Assembly: GCA_024114885.1 (NCBI GenBank) | Contig: CP099432.1 | Span: 1-64,000 of the forward strand | Source of the DNA: Septoria linicola | Taxonomy: Eukaryota; Ascomycota; Dothideomycetes; Mycosphaerellales; Mycosphaerellaceae | Direction of reading: 5' to 3' | DNA length: 64,000 nt | Part shown: positions 52,495-63,748 of the stretch, one piece after another | How positions within the stretch are numbered: the stretch's first letter is position 1 | Layout: every line of letters begins with the position of its first letter | Position numbers and translations under genes: made by a program | Notes under the pieces: model-generated | What the model was told of the DNA's origin: nothing | Databases searched by the model: none | Seen by the model: only the letters and a program-made list of their open reading frames with translations

Positions 52495-54264
52495 ATGGCA
52501 CCATCCTCCACCCCCTGGTGGGCAATTGCCAATTTCTTCCATACGCAGTCTTTGCCTCACAACAAAGTCCTTGATGCCTCGGAACTGGCCAACCTGAATG
52601 CCTTCCTCTCTCGCATTCCAGACACGGATCCTGGCTTGTACTCGATCGCCAGTGCGACCGCTCTGCGGAAAGGTACTTCCCAGTACCTCTCCAGAAACAA
52701 TTTGCCCGAGTTGATTGATGGGGAGGGCAGGTGGAGGGAGGATTTTGATGGCTTTCCAAAGCCACAAAGTAAGAAGGAGGAAAAAAGCGCGGCGTATTTG
52801 AAAGATTATGCGGGCAAGTTCAGGTTGGAAGCCGATACTAGGGTCGTAGAGAGCGCGTTGGCCGGACATCTGGATGGTTCAGCAGATGCTGGACTGCTAC
52901 CAGCAGGCGGTGGCGCCGAGCCACTGCTGCAGCCCTCGCCATCGCCGCAGCCATCATCATTGCCATTGCCATCACGTCCTACTCAAGTGGTTGACTCACG
53001 GTCGGGCAACATTCTGCCGAAAACCTCAGAGACATCAATGTCGGCCAGAGAGACCTCAGCACCACCGACTGCTACGAGATCAGCTGCTGTGCAACCCTTC
53101 GTGCATAGTAGTACCCCATCGCTGCTGTCGACGGAACGCACCATCTGTGGGAACCTCTCCGCATCTTCACAGCCCAGACCAGCATTCAACAACTCTCTTT
53201 TCTCTTCTGCTTCCTCTGCAGGCATGGTATTAACTCCTTCGTCGTCCGTGTACTCAGTCCCTGGCCGTGGATATGATCATCGTCCACCCATCGATGGCCA
53301 TCATTCTGTTGCCGATAGGGATGAGGTGCTTCCGAGACATCGAGCTGTCGCGGATGAACTTCTGCGATCTCAAATGGTGCCCATTGACTTATGCCAAAGG
53401 CGAATTGGTGCTGCGATGCAAGAATCACGATCCAGATCTGTGCCTGTGAAGGTCCGCGCGCAAGAAATTGATGCTGCAGATGCAGATGCACGTAAAAAGA
53501 AGCTTGATGAAGCAGAAGCGGACTTCAAAACTCGCCTTCTACATGTGGAGGGCCGTGAAAAGAAAGTCAATGCGGCAGAAGAAGCTTTCGCAGCCCGACA
53601 GATGCAAGAAGAGGAAAAGCTCCACGCGGCAAAGACGGATGTGGAAGATAGGCTTTTGAAGGCTGCTCAGCGGGAGAAGCAAATCGATGCTGCTGAGAAA
53701 TCATTCCAGGCTCGATTCGTGACTATGAAGGAGCGTGAGCAGAAGCTTCAGGATACTGAACGTGGCCTGCAGGCTAGACTGCTGCGTGCTGACCAGTGTG
53801 AGGACAAGCTCAATGCTACAGAGGCTGATCTCGCCCACCGTCTCGCTCAACTTGAGAGCACCCAGACCGTGAATCGATCACAGAAGGAGCTACAGACCAA
53901 GCTTGAAGCTGCCGAACAGGAGCAGTCGCGACTTGGCCAGGTCGCTACGGACCACGCAGCAGCACTCGAGACCGCGCAGCAAGCATTCGCGGCGAAGGAA
54001 CACGCACTCCGGGCGAGGATCTCCGCAGAACGACTCCAGCTACGGACAAAGGTCGAACGCAAGGAACAAGAAATCATCGCCAAAGGGGAAGAGATCGATG
54101 CTTGGTTTGAGCGGGTCCTCCGAGAACTCGATCGTTGTGTCCAAATGGACTTGATAACCGGTGATAGGGCGTGGACTATGACGAGGGATGTCTTGATGAG
54201 GGCTCTGAGGCAGGGTCGCTCTGGAGCCGGTGTATGTGGTGATAGTGTTGGTCGTGGTACGTAA
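52495..54264 (+). CDS. Long coiled-coil protein (589 aa)
   Basis: The first ATG is 52,495 (MAPSSTPWWAIANFF); the frame upstream opens only with TTG. Residues 1-115 form a compact helical domain (DASELANLNAFLSRIPDTDPG, shown in part; YLSRNNLPELIDGEGRWRED). About 125-290 are Ser/Pro/Thr-rich and disordered. From about 320 to 545 there is a repetitive coiled coil built of related ~30-residue units: AEADFKTRLLHVEGREKK, KTDVEDRLLKAAQREKQ, ERGLQARLLRADQCEDK. These share the pattern L-x-x-R-L-L/x-x-x-x-x-R/Q-E-x-K-x-x-A-A-E. A last helix (FERVLRELDRCVQMDL) may be a separate module. The regular unit length suggests growth by internal duplication. No family recognised. Confidence 0.8.
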   Translation: MAPSSTPWWAIANFFHTQSLPHNKVLDASELANLNAFLSRIPDTDPGLYSIASATALRKGTSQYLSRNNLPELIDGEGRWREDFDGFPKPQSKKEEKSAAYLKDYAGKFRLEADTRVVESALAGHLDGSADAGLLPAGGGAEPLLQPSPSPQPSSLPLPSRPTQVVDSRSGNILPKTSETSMSARETSAPPTATRSAAVQPFVHSSTPSLLSTERTICGNLSASSQPRPAFNNSLFSSASSAGMVLTPSSSVYSVPGRGYDHRPPIDGHHSVADRDEVLPRHRAVADELLRSQMVPIDLCQRRIGAAMQESRSRSVPVKVRAQEIDAADADARKKKLDEAEADFKTRLLHVEGREKKVNAAEEAFAARQMQEEEKLHAAKTDVEDRLLKAAQREKQIDAAEKSFQARFVTMKEREQKLQDTERGLQARLLRADQCEDKLNATEADLAHRLAQLESTQTVNRSQKELQTKLEAAEQEQSRLGQVATDHAAALETAQQAFAAKEHALRARISAERLQLRTKVERKEQEIIAKGEEIDAWFERVLRELDRCVQMDLITGDRAWTMTRDVLMRALRQGRSGAGVCGDSVGRGT

Positions 54265-55121
54265 ATGGGCAGAGTTCGCTGCTTGAAGCAGGGTGACGGT
54301 GATCGATTGGAACATGGCGATGAATAGGCAGAACATTGTTGTGATGCTCAGACATGTGCAAATGAGGCATCACTCTCACCTTCACACCCTCACATCTCAC
54401 ACCTGGTTTTCTCACACCTCGTTTTCTCACACCTCCACACCTCAATACCTCACACCTGACTTTACACTGTCACGACAGAATCTCTAGCTCTATGGTCCAC
54501 ACTGGTCTGTCATCCCGACATGGCAGTACATGACATGGCAGAACAATTCATGCAGCATTGATTACGGTGTGAGAAACTTGCGGACAAGAATTGGCCGTGC
54601 CATCCATCCTCGCCTGCAACACGATTCTGAGAAGCGGAGAGGGACGTCACGGCAGGCGCGCACGGGTTTCGGGCGCGAAAGACACGACTAGAACACGCGC
54701 AGGAAACGCGACCAGAGTTAGTTAAGCGTCGCGGGCAGTTGCCGATCCATCCCCGCCCGGCCTACTCTCTTACTGCGTTGGAGATGATGATCTTGTACAC
54801 ACCGCACACCATCAGCATTATCATTCTACTGCACACCACTTTTCTGCGCCATTGATCCATGGTGATACTTCTCCCCCGGCCGGCGATGGACTCTTCACGT
54901 AGCGTTTGCGGTCGATCGGGCTAGGTTTGGTCCTCCATTCCGCATAGCTTACGGATACGTGCAGCGCGCTTCGCATTTGTTGGGCTGTGCGATAGACAGA
55001 CCGACAGCATGGCGGGAGGTGATGCCGTGAGAGTGCTCACCTGACTCTGTCCATTTCTGCGTCGTCCGTCAGACTTCCTCTTTTGCTGCTCTGCACAATC
55101 CGTCAGTTTTCCAACAGCATC
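54265..55121. other. Intergenic, with CTCACACCT repeats
   Basis: Degenerate CTCACACCT-type repeats occupy about 54,372-54,460. The rest shows no gene. Confidence 0.6.
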
Positions 55122-55888
55122 ATGGCGGCGGCAGCAGCATCCGCCCTGCACAGCGTCCCCGAGAGCGATTGGCTACAGCTGGAACGATACAGCGACATTG
55201 TGCTGGGAAAGGTCCAAAACCATGGCGGCGACCAGGTAAGCTGTTTCTGGGAACATCAACGAGATCTGGCTGGCAGGCTGACACCGCAAAGTGTGATCAT
55301 CAGCAGCCATCTAGCGTCGCAGCAGGCAAAATGGCCGTGCCGACTCTCTCTTACCTGCACACCCTCGAACAACGCATGTCTCAACAGAAACTCGACCACG
55401 ACGAGCAGCTCCAGACCTTGCGCGCCGAAATTGAGCAGCACGTACAGCGGATCGACGAAATTCACCATCAGCTCTATGCCGATGCCGACGACCTCACAGA
55501 CCGCTCAGCCAGAGCACTGGACGCACACCAAGACGAGATGACGACTCTGAGGGAGACTGTGGACGAGATTCGCTCTACCAGAGCACTGGACGCACATCAA
55601 GACGAGGTTGCAGCTTTGAGGAAGACTGTCGATGAGCTTCGCAGACGCATAGATGATCTCCAGGCAAGCATCATCTCGCAACAGAACGTTGAGCCGGAGT
55701 TGATTGCAGGACTGGATGAGCAGTCGAAAGAACAGCCTCCAGTGGTCGGTCCGTTTCCAGAAGGGCCTCGACCGGCGGTGAACTTCAGTCCGTGGTCTTC
55801 GGAGGCGGGCGGTGACAAGGATCAGGATGAGAGGGTGATCCGTGACGGTAACTCTTCAAAGGTGGTGGAAGAGGGCGTGGCGGAGTGA
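55122..55888 (+). CDS. Coiled-coil protein with internal tandem repeat (236 aa, one intron)
   Basis: Exons are 55,122-55,235 and 55,292-55,888, separated by a 56-bp intron (GTAAGC, GCTGAC branch site, AAAG acceptor). Both exon edges are phase 0 and the join reads GGDQ-CDHQQP. The N-terminus has AAAAASALHSVPESDW, a short alanine run before a helix. The C-terminal two-thirds is coiled coil. Within it a ~24-residue unit is repeated: ARALDAHQDEMTTLRETVDE, then TRALDAHQDEVAALRKTVDE. The tail is acidic and Pro-rich. It lies downstream of the other coiled-coil genes in the same orientation as 51,605 and 52,495. Function unknown. Confidence 0.75.
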
Positions 55889-56127
55889 ATCAATGAGGAC
55901 TGTACTGTTACCAGGCTCTTGCACTCGGCTGCAGCCTGATCTACTGCTCGCACAAAGGTAGCATAGCAAGCCCGGCATCATCTTCTTTCACTTCATTCTC
56001 TTTGACATCCCCTCAGCAGTACCTTGTCTTTCCACTACCACACCACTCGGGCACCAACCAGCCAACCAGGCCAACCATCCCTTCTCCCACTCGTCAAGCA
56101 GCCTCACACGGAGTCAACACAAACCCC

Positions 56128-56631
56128 ATGTCCAGCCCTTCCTCCAGACCAGAGCAAGATCCGACCTCTCCACCAACCACCCTCCACCTCCACACCGTAG
56201 TCCACACCATCCACGCCTACATCACCACAACAATCGCCATCCACGCCGTCCCCCATCCACTTCGCCCTATCGCGCTCGATGCATTTCGCAAATACCGCAT
56301 TGAAGGAATGACTGCGAGAGAGGCTATCGTTAAGGCTTTGATGCAGGGCTTTGCAGAAAAGTATGACGGTCTGAATGATGGGATTGGCTTTGGTAGGGTG
56401 GATCAAGGGACTGTGAGGCAGGTTGTCAGTGGTGTTGTTGGGAGGGAGGAGGATAGGGTGGAGGGAGAAAAAGAGAATCAGGAAGAAGGAGGAGGTGATG
56501 GAGAAGATGAGGACGAAGAAGGAACAGAAGCAGAAGAGGTGAAGCAGATCCAGAGGGATGCAGATGTTGGCGACAACGGGAAATGGACATGGACGACGCT
56601 GATACATGATTCTTTCTTTCGCTGGCCGTGA
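56128..56631 (+). CDS. Small acidic-tailed protein (167 aa)
   Basis: First ATG 56,128 (MSSPSSRPEQDPTSPP). The upstream open frame begins with TTG and ends an acceptor-like CCTCAG at 56,017, so an unseen 5' exon is possible. Residues 20-65 form a His/Thr-rich helix (TVVHTIHAYITTTIAIHAVP), 65-115 are a second helical piece (LDAFRKYRIEGMTAREAIVK), and the tail is a Glu/Asp/Gly run. No known family. Confidence 0.5.
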   Translation: MSSPSSRPEQDPTSPPTTLHLHTVVHTIHAYITTTIAIHAVPHPLRPIALDAFRKYRIEGMTAREAIVKALMQGFAEKYDGLNDGIGFGRVDQGTVRQVVSGVVGREEDRVEGEKENQEEGGGDGEDEDEEGTEAEEVKQIQRDADVGDNGKWTWTTLIHDSFFRWP

Positions 56632-57874
56632 GCTGTGTACCACTGTCACTGCCACTGTCACTGCCACTGTCACTCGTCGATCTTGCCCATGAGGCCAGAG
56701 GAAGAGGAAGAGGAAGAGGAAGACAAGGAGAAACAGAACGACACAAGTGGCAAATTGCAAAAGGTAAGAGGTCGTTGGAAAGGCACTGGAACATGGTTTT
56801 TCGCCGTTCTGATATCTTTTCTTTCCCTGACGACAAGGGCAGATTGGGTAGTGGTAGCAGCTGCAGTATACAAGTATGTGCTATGCTGTGCACACGTGTA
56901 TGCCATATATGCCTGTATGCATCCACCTTTGACATCAATGGTATGGGTGCCGGACGTAGGTGGAGCGGGACGGAGCGAGAGAAAGAGGACAACGACGAGC
57001 CAACCCACTTCGCTTTGGCTACAGATGTATCGCAACATAACCCTCTTCTCCCATCAAATACTCCCTCCCTGTCGCCAAAAAAAACCTCAACTCGATGCTG
57101 CATTGTTTCAAGAAGAACAACAACACAGCTTCGAAGATAACCTGCGTTCAGGTGGGATCAGATGAGGTCAATGAATGACTTTGGCCATACCACAACCACA
57201 GCCTCAGCCATGATGTGTTGCAAAAGATGCTTGGCGAAATACAATAGAATAGGGAGGATACGGTCCGATTCAACTGGCCCCGCCCGATGTTTGAGGAAGA
57301 AACCTGCCTCCAATGTCCCAGAAATCTTTCCGTGTTCGCATTCTGCCATTCCCAGCTTCTCATGTGGCCGGAATAGATATAGCTTCTGCTTCAATCCCTA
57401 CCCAAGATGGCTATGCGGCCACCTCTACACCTCGCCTCGTTCGCTATGACTACCTACATTGCTGCTGTATCAATCGCTCCCTCCCAGCAGTCGGCTTTTG
57501 GTCGTTTTCTCCCGTCACAGACGGCACTTTGGCCAACCTTGTGAGGACAAACAGAGTATATCCGCTGAATCTGAATCTCGGGCGCGGGAAGCGGCATAGG
57601 CGAGATTGACATTGAGATGGACAGTGCGTTCAGGCGATGGCGGATAGAATTGAGCTCGAGATTGCAGCGTGGCATTTAGCATACTTTGCTGACATTGATC
57701 CGTCTGCTTTGTACTTTTTTTCACGTTCAGATATTGTCCCTACCAACATCTCCTCATCTGGTCATAATTCATCTGTACTCCAACGCCTTCTACTCCTCTC
57801 CATCACTCCAACTCAGCCGCCCGAAGCACAAAGCTCCTCCGAAGCACAAAGCTCCTCTCCAACACTCAGCAGAC
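56632..57874. other. Intergenic, with short tandem repeats
   Basis: A 12-bp CACTGTCACTGC repeat (56,640-56,675), a GAGGAA run (56,696-56,725) and an 18-bp direct duplication GAAGCACAAAGCTCCTCC (57,823-57,858, two copies) just upstream of the next start codon. No supported gene. Confidence 0.6.
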
Positions 57875-58860
57875 ATGCCTTGCGTGTGGGCCAACTGCCG
57901 TGATATCATTCGTGATTATCTCGAGATCAATGCTGTCGAGGCTGTGCAAGATCTGCAGCCATGCGAGCTGAACGAGCTGTACGACATGCTCGAGTGGCAG
58001 CCCGTCGCCAGCAGCAGTGAAGAAGAAGTCCGCGACAAGAAGTCCTTGATCGCATGGATTGTGCGCAACATGCCTCACTTGAAGGCCGCCGACCGCCGCA
58101 TGGAGACTGCAGCGTTGCTCAAGCAGTCGATGCAGTTGAGAGGAGTCGACATTGCCACTCCTGCTACGTCGAGGGCTTCTTCTGTGAGCCTCACGGCGAG
58201 TGTATGTACCCTACGCTGCCTTGTCCGCCGGACCATGACTGACTGACCATTCCTCAGCGTCGCACTCCAAGCATGCCAGCATTTGGACCAGGTCCGCGTC
58301 AGGTCACACCAAGTCCAGCTTCTCGCCTCATCCAGTCCAGACTGGCTCCTGCCTTCGAGACGATCGCACGAGCTAAGCCAAGCCCTCAAGCTGCTGTCCA
58401 GGTATCGATTGTATGTAGCCATTTGCCTTGACTGTGAGGAATGTCTGTTGCTCACACCAAACAGGACGACGAAGACGATATGACCTCCATTGACCTTGAA
58501 GAGCCAGCCCACCACAAGATCAAGGCCAAGCAACAGCCTACTCGTCACGAAGCTGCAACTCCAGTGTCCAAGCCGGCTACAACCATCAAATCCGACCTGC
58601 CACAAGCCGACCTAATGGACTTCACTGCTTCCCCAGCCTGCCCGTCTCCAAAGCCAGCTTCCGCTCCTCGTACTGCAGCCGCTGCTCCTGGTGCTGCATC
58701 TCATGGCTTCTTTCCCGAACTTCAAGAGGGTCTACAAATGGTCACGCGTGCAGCCGAGTCCGGCGACTACGACTTTGCGCTGCAGACTTTGGGAGAGTTG
58801 ATCGGCTGTGTGTGGATCTTGAAGAAGTTGGACGACGCCACGAGCGAGCGTACGGCCTGA
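57875..58860 (+). CDS. Two-intron ORFan (291 aa)
   Basis: Exons 57,875-58,201, 58,258-58,410 and 58,465-58,860. Both introns (56 and 54 bp) begin GTATGT and end CAG, and all joins are phase 0. The N-terminal ~105 residues are a compact helical domain (RDIIRDYLEINAVEAVQDL, LNELYDMLEWQPV, LIAWIVRNMPHLK). The middle is Ser/Pro/Arg-rich, with an acidic DDEDDMTSIDLEE patch and a KIKAKQQP basic motif. The last ~45 residues are helical (ELQEGLQMVTRAAES, LQTLGELIGCVWILKKLDD). Clean splice sites make this one of the best-supported genes. Family not recognised. Confidence 0.8.
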
Positions 58861-60438
58861 GAGGGAGGAGAATCTGATCGACGCGAGAGCGAGGGTCGGA
58901 AGAGCAGTGGCGGTGGCAGCAGTGGCAGCAGCAGTAGCAGCAGTAGCAAAGGGCTTTTGTACTATAGCGAGCGCCTACATTGGGTAATAATGGGACTTGG
59001 GTTTTTGCAATTGATGCCTGTATTCTTTACCGAAACGCCGGCGGACTCTCGCTATTGGTGGTACGTAGATCCGCCACGGAGGCATAGCATGCAGGCCACT
59101 GAACATCGGTCGGCCAGCTGTAGACTTGTGTCGCTGCCCATGACCTCTCGCAGAGAGAGACCAGTGGTGCAATTTGTATTCTTGAACTTGCCCAGACAGG
59201 ACTTGGCTCGCTGCAAACCCTTCGCTGGGATTTAGCGGGCAGTGTGGCCTGCAGTATTCCTCGCGCAGTAGCCGTTGCGACCAGGGTGAGGGCAGACTTT
59301 CGTGCCCTCCACGTTGTGGAACTCACTCCAAGAGCTCACATCAGGAGCCCACACTCGAAGCCCACACCTACGAGAAGGCTGCTACGCAGCAGCCGCTTCG
59401 TGATGCACCTGCGCTGCGCAAAAAACCCCGTGACTGTGGCATCCGACATGTGCCCAAACTGCTGGCAATACCAGATTGTCTTTGTTACGGCGATGGCTAT
59501 GCATACTCCGTTTGTGTCCAGCGCCGGAAAAGCGGTGAAGAGCCCGACATGGCGGATTCCTTGAGTTTCATGTGTGGTCAAGATAGTCCTGCAGTCGGCC
59601 GGTGCCAGCAGTCCAGCGGAGGTATTGGCGGGTGCACGTGTACTGCGTACGACTTGTGCACTCATCCGGCAAAGAAAGTGTTGTCGCGGACTGTTGCGGG
59701 CCGGCGTGGGGGAGAGGTCTTGGCAGTGGCATCTGGGTGCGGGTGTCGTGTGGGCACCCCCGGCTTTTGAACCTCGACCCTCTTCCTCTAAGTTACTGCA
59801 TTTTCAACGATCAATATTGCCCGCTGCTTTTCCCTCTGCTACTGATCTTCTGGACGTCCTTCCACTACCTGCCGGAATCGCAACATGCCAGACTTGTCGC
59901 ACTGGACTCGCGGCGCTGGATGACAAGAGCAAACGGCGCCGTGCCGATGTCCATGACTTGTCCGCCGCGGCAGCAATGCAAGGCCTTCCAGATGGACGGA
60001 TAGACGCATGCGGCCTGCTTTTCAGTTCTTCACCGACGGAAGAGTAATGTATGCTCACAGCGACCAGCACACCGCGTCAAGAAGAGCCCCCGGCTGATCA
60101 AAGCAAGCGAGGCGGCCACCTGCTGCTGGCGTCTCAGTCACAGTCTAAGCCTATGTTCAGCTCACATAGCCGCAGCGCATACCCGGCTGAAGCACAAGCG
60201 GTCTGACTCAGAGTTGGCATCATGTTTCCTCCAGTGGGATTGGCGCCATTGCAGGGACTGACGCGGGTTGAAAATCTACTCCTGCGGGCGTGTCTACTGT
60301 AGATATGAGATCAGCCTCTCACCAACGTTTACAGCCAGCTCGTCCTTCCTACGGGTAGACAGCCGGTGCTTGGGACTTCACTTTTTGGAAGACCTCCTTA
60401 CCTACTGTGTCAGATAAGCAGAGCACACAACCTCAATC
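58861..60438. other. No supported gene
   Basis: An AGC-type simple repeat lies near 58,905-58,945. Frames at 59,244-60,047 are Cys-rich in places (DMCPNCWQ, TCQTCRTGLAALDDKSKRRR) and could be a decayed or heavily spliced zinc-binding protein, but no model holds. Confidence 0.4.
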
Positions 60439-61236
60439 ATGGCATCAAGCAGCGATCCGCTGAGCGACCTGATGGAGACACTCAAAGCCGACACTGAGCG
60501 CTTCTCTCTCGCAGACGACACCTATGGGCCAGAAACTCCAAAAGCCGGTGTACGATTTGAGTCGACTGTCGGCCAGAGCCCATCAACCACAGAGCAATTC
60601 GACTCTCCAGTGTTGGTCACCAAAGCCTCCACACTGGGACGTGCGGGTCCGTCTTCCCCATCAGCGCCGTTTCCACGAGCCCCACGCGAGCATGCTCTCG
60701 TTGACGCTGCCACAAAACCATCTCCACAGCCAGCACGCTCTGCGTCTAGTAAGCTTGAGCAGGCTCCGTCCGGTATGAGCAGCCTCTCTGCCGTTCGAGC
60801 GCCATCCTCCTCTGCCCGGCCAGAACGCCCACTGCCCCAATCACTTGCGATGGCACGCGGTTCTGCCTTCACGCCAACACCTTCTCGACCACCACAAGAC
60901 TCCGCCAGCAAGCAACGAGAACTATCATTCATCATCAGTCGTCAGCCTGGTCCTGAGGTCGAGGTTGTCACTGTACCCAAGTTCGAAGGTTACTACTTTG
61001 TCGACGAATCCGACCAGGCCAAGGCTGCTTCCACATCTGCTAAGGATATCTACTTGCAGCGTCGCGAGAACAGGAAGCAGGGCCGCGAGGACAACACCAA
61101 AGGTATCAAGATTGTGTACTTCAGCGATGGCGTCGCCGAGAAGCAGAAAGGCAGTGAGTAGTCGGACAACTTGGTGAGCCAGTCTCTGCCTTTGTGTTCA
61201 GGGCAAGCCGACTCTCCAGGTCAGGAACTGTCCTAA
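60439..61236 (+). CDS. Disordered Ser/Pro-rich protein (249 aa, one intron)
   Basis: ATG 60,439 (MASSSDPLSDLMETLKADTE). The preferred model splices a 48-bp intron at 61,154-61,201 (GTGAGT..TTCAG), ending in QADSPGQELS at 61,236. Without splicing it ends 8 codons after KQKG... at 61,161 (240 aa). Residues 1-160 are Ser/Pro/Ala-rich and disordered. The conserved-looking part is C-terminal: SFIISRQPGPEVEVVTVPKF, FEGYYFVDESDQAK, then a basic YLQRRENRKQGRED helix and IKIVYFSDGVAEK. No family recognised. Confidence 0.65.
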
Positions 61237-63064
61237 TGTGGCATGCGGCACGAAACGGGGCTGGTGTTGGGACGCACTCTCCTGTGCCCTCAGAGACGCG
61301 CTATCTACGCTGGGAGGTGTCACTTGCCATTCGGATCTCTCAGCACCTTGGTCAACTTTCTCCTCTGCTGAGAACTCTCGACTGCACCATTCCCCTCGAC
61401 CCATCACCACGGACGGCGATCACAGAACCAAGAACAGAAGCAGACATCTCCGCGGCATGTCATGTAGCGCACTCATTTGTCCCCACACTGGCTACATACA
61501 TATAATATCCTCAATGCAATGCGTTACTTTGGCCCTATCGGTGTTTCCCATTTGACTCACCAAGCCTTCCTTTCCATCCCTTGTTGACTGTCCCACTCCG
61601 TCCATCATCTCTCGTGGTATCCACCTATACCAGGTATTTCACGCAGGCACCTGCAGGATTTGCAGCCCAAACACGCCACAACAATCGCGGTGCTCCTCCT
61701 CTGCCCCTCCTCCAAGACTTTGCAGATGTCTCAAAGGGATATGCCAGATAACAACGCCTGAGCTTTGACCTCTTTGATCGCCCTTCTTTTTGTTCCAAGG
61801 CACTGTCAATGGGAAGAAAGCAAGACATTGACCGAGCAGTAGTCTCATTTCATCGTCACCAATTCTGCCTCTTCGTAGCACGCAAGTGCTGCACCTCATG
61901 ATCCGACTTCCTCTCTTTGCCTCGTTCCGACGTCAATGTCAGAACAGCAGGCCCAACTCTACCATGCTCGCTGGCCCATCGCGCTCATCTTCGCTTCTCC
62001 CATCTCACATGGTCTTATCCTGTCTGGCCAGAGCTTCCTCTTCCCAATCACCATCAACAGCCTCTGACACAAGGTAGCCTTCCCACTCTCTCTATTTCTT
62101 TCTTCTCGCTTATCATCATCATCATGATCATTGCCATCATTCTGGAAGGACTGACCAATCAGCTTACTACTCATCTACCAGCTGCATTGTCCTTTCTCTC
62201 CGCTCAGAGCTCCACTGACGACTACTACTGAGTCTCATGGAAGGAAAAACGGACATCGGAAGGCTGGTTTGTAGGATGATGAGTTAGGCAGCTTCGAGAG
62301 AGACAGGAAGAGGGTAGAACAGAGAGAATGAGAAGCAGAGAGATGACGGGGAGGGCGTGTGTGGCGTTGTGCGCGTGGGCAAATCTGGCTTCAGGTCGAT
62401 GGGATAGTTGCCAGACGGAATAGTAGGCTGACAGGCGGGCTCATGCGGGAGTGTAATCATGATAATGAAGGTGATGACGTACATAGCCGTCGAAGCATAG
62501 TCCACAGGCATGCAAAGAGCTAATGTGCGTGAAACTGCTGGGGATGGAGAGAATCAGTATCTGCGGCAGAAAGAAGTCTGGAAAGGCACAAGTGATCGAA
62601 AGACTTAGACTGTGATCCAATCGTCTCACTCGTCATCGTACTTATGACAGCTGAGAGACCGTACTACGCATTGCTGAAGAGTGTGATACCAGTGTCTTCT
62701 GCTCTCGTTTGTGCAGTGAATGCAGCTGACTTAAAGAAGGTGCCATCGTGAGAGAGTATGCATCACTTCATTCGTGAGAACTGACTTGGCGCTCTGTGGT
62801 CGGTGTCGCATATGTCCGGGTGTCGCACGCCAGGACATATATGTTTTAGCGTGTGCTCGAGAGTATGCGAAAAGCACTGTACGCGTGCTTGGTTGAAGTA
62901 TCAGATTCACGTTATTGGGTTGTATACACACACTCCACGGACGGAGACTGAGCGACTCGGTCTCTAATACGGCAAAGAGCTGATTTCGTAGCTCTTCTTG
63001 ATGTCGATTGGCATGCAACTCTTTGCTGAGTGAGACTGTGACTGCGCGCAGGCCGGAAAGAATC
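61237..63064. other. No supported gene
   Basis: Pyrimidine-rich sequence with short frames on both strands. A TCAT run lies near 62,110-62,140. No start or splice structure could be assembled. Confidence 0.4.
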
Positions 63065-63419
63065 TCAGCCCATCACAGGCTCAGTTCGGACATTGCACTA
63101 GAAGAGAGTAATCAGCAAGGCAGGTCAGCGGGTCAGAAAGATTGGTTGGTGAATACCTCGAGCGCTTGTGACAGCTCCATCTTGTGCTCTGTATTGAGAA
63201 GGCCGAGAACGCGAGCGGCGCGAAAGGAAAGTGTCGTTGCTCGAGATGAGAGCTCGCATTCGAGGCGACTTTGCTGTGGGCCAAGAGTGGCCATGCAGAA
63301 GGAGCGGATGAGGAGGACTATATGTAAGAGGCAAGTTTGCAGTGTGGCTCGGGCTGTGATTATGTTGTGGTTGAGCGGATCGAGGTGTTGGCACACAGTG
63401 GTCCTAATCTTTGCATCAA
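63065..63419 (-). CDS. Putative terminal exons of a minus-strand gene
   Basis: On the minus strand an acceptor-like TTCTATAG at 63,420-63,427 is followed by an exon 63,419-63,157. It codes a coherent helical stretch (DAKIRTTVCQHLDPLNHNI ... RVLGLLNTEHKMELSQALE). A 59-bp intron follows (63,156-63,098, GT..CTTCTAG, two CTGAC branch-like sites), then a final exon 63,097-63,065 (CNVRTEPVMG, stop). Upstream exons were not resolved and may lie in 63,420-63,740. It could belong with the partial gene at the window edge, though that frame has its own stop. Confidence 0.4.
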
Positions 63420-63748
63420 CTATAGAAGAATGGTCAGAAGATCGTTGAGTCGGTGTGAGTAGTAATGATGACACTGTCAATTGTGCTCCGGTTCGAGCTT
63501 GCAGGCTAGATGATGGACTTGACAAAGACTGAGCCGATTCTCGTAGCGGTACTCTACAACCTCCAAGCAGCAAGTATATTGTACAGAACAAGCGAGCGTG
63601 TCGATAACACATGTGGTGGCCAAATGGTGGGCCAAGTCATGGGTTCCGCCCACGTACATCCCAAACATAAGAGACAGTATCGGTCTATCAACACAGTAGT
63701 GACAGGACAGAATCGGTTTCAATCTTCCTCCTTAGAGAACGGCCTTTG

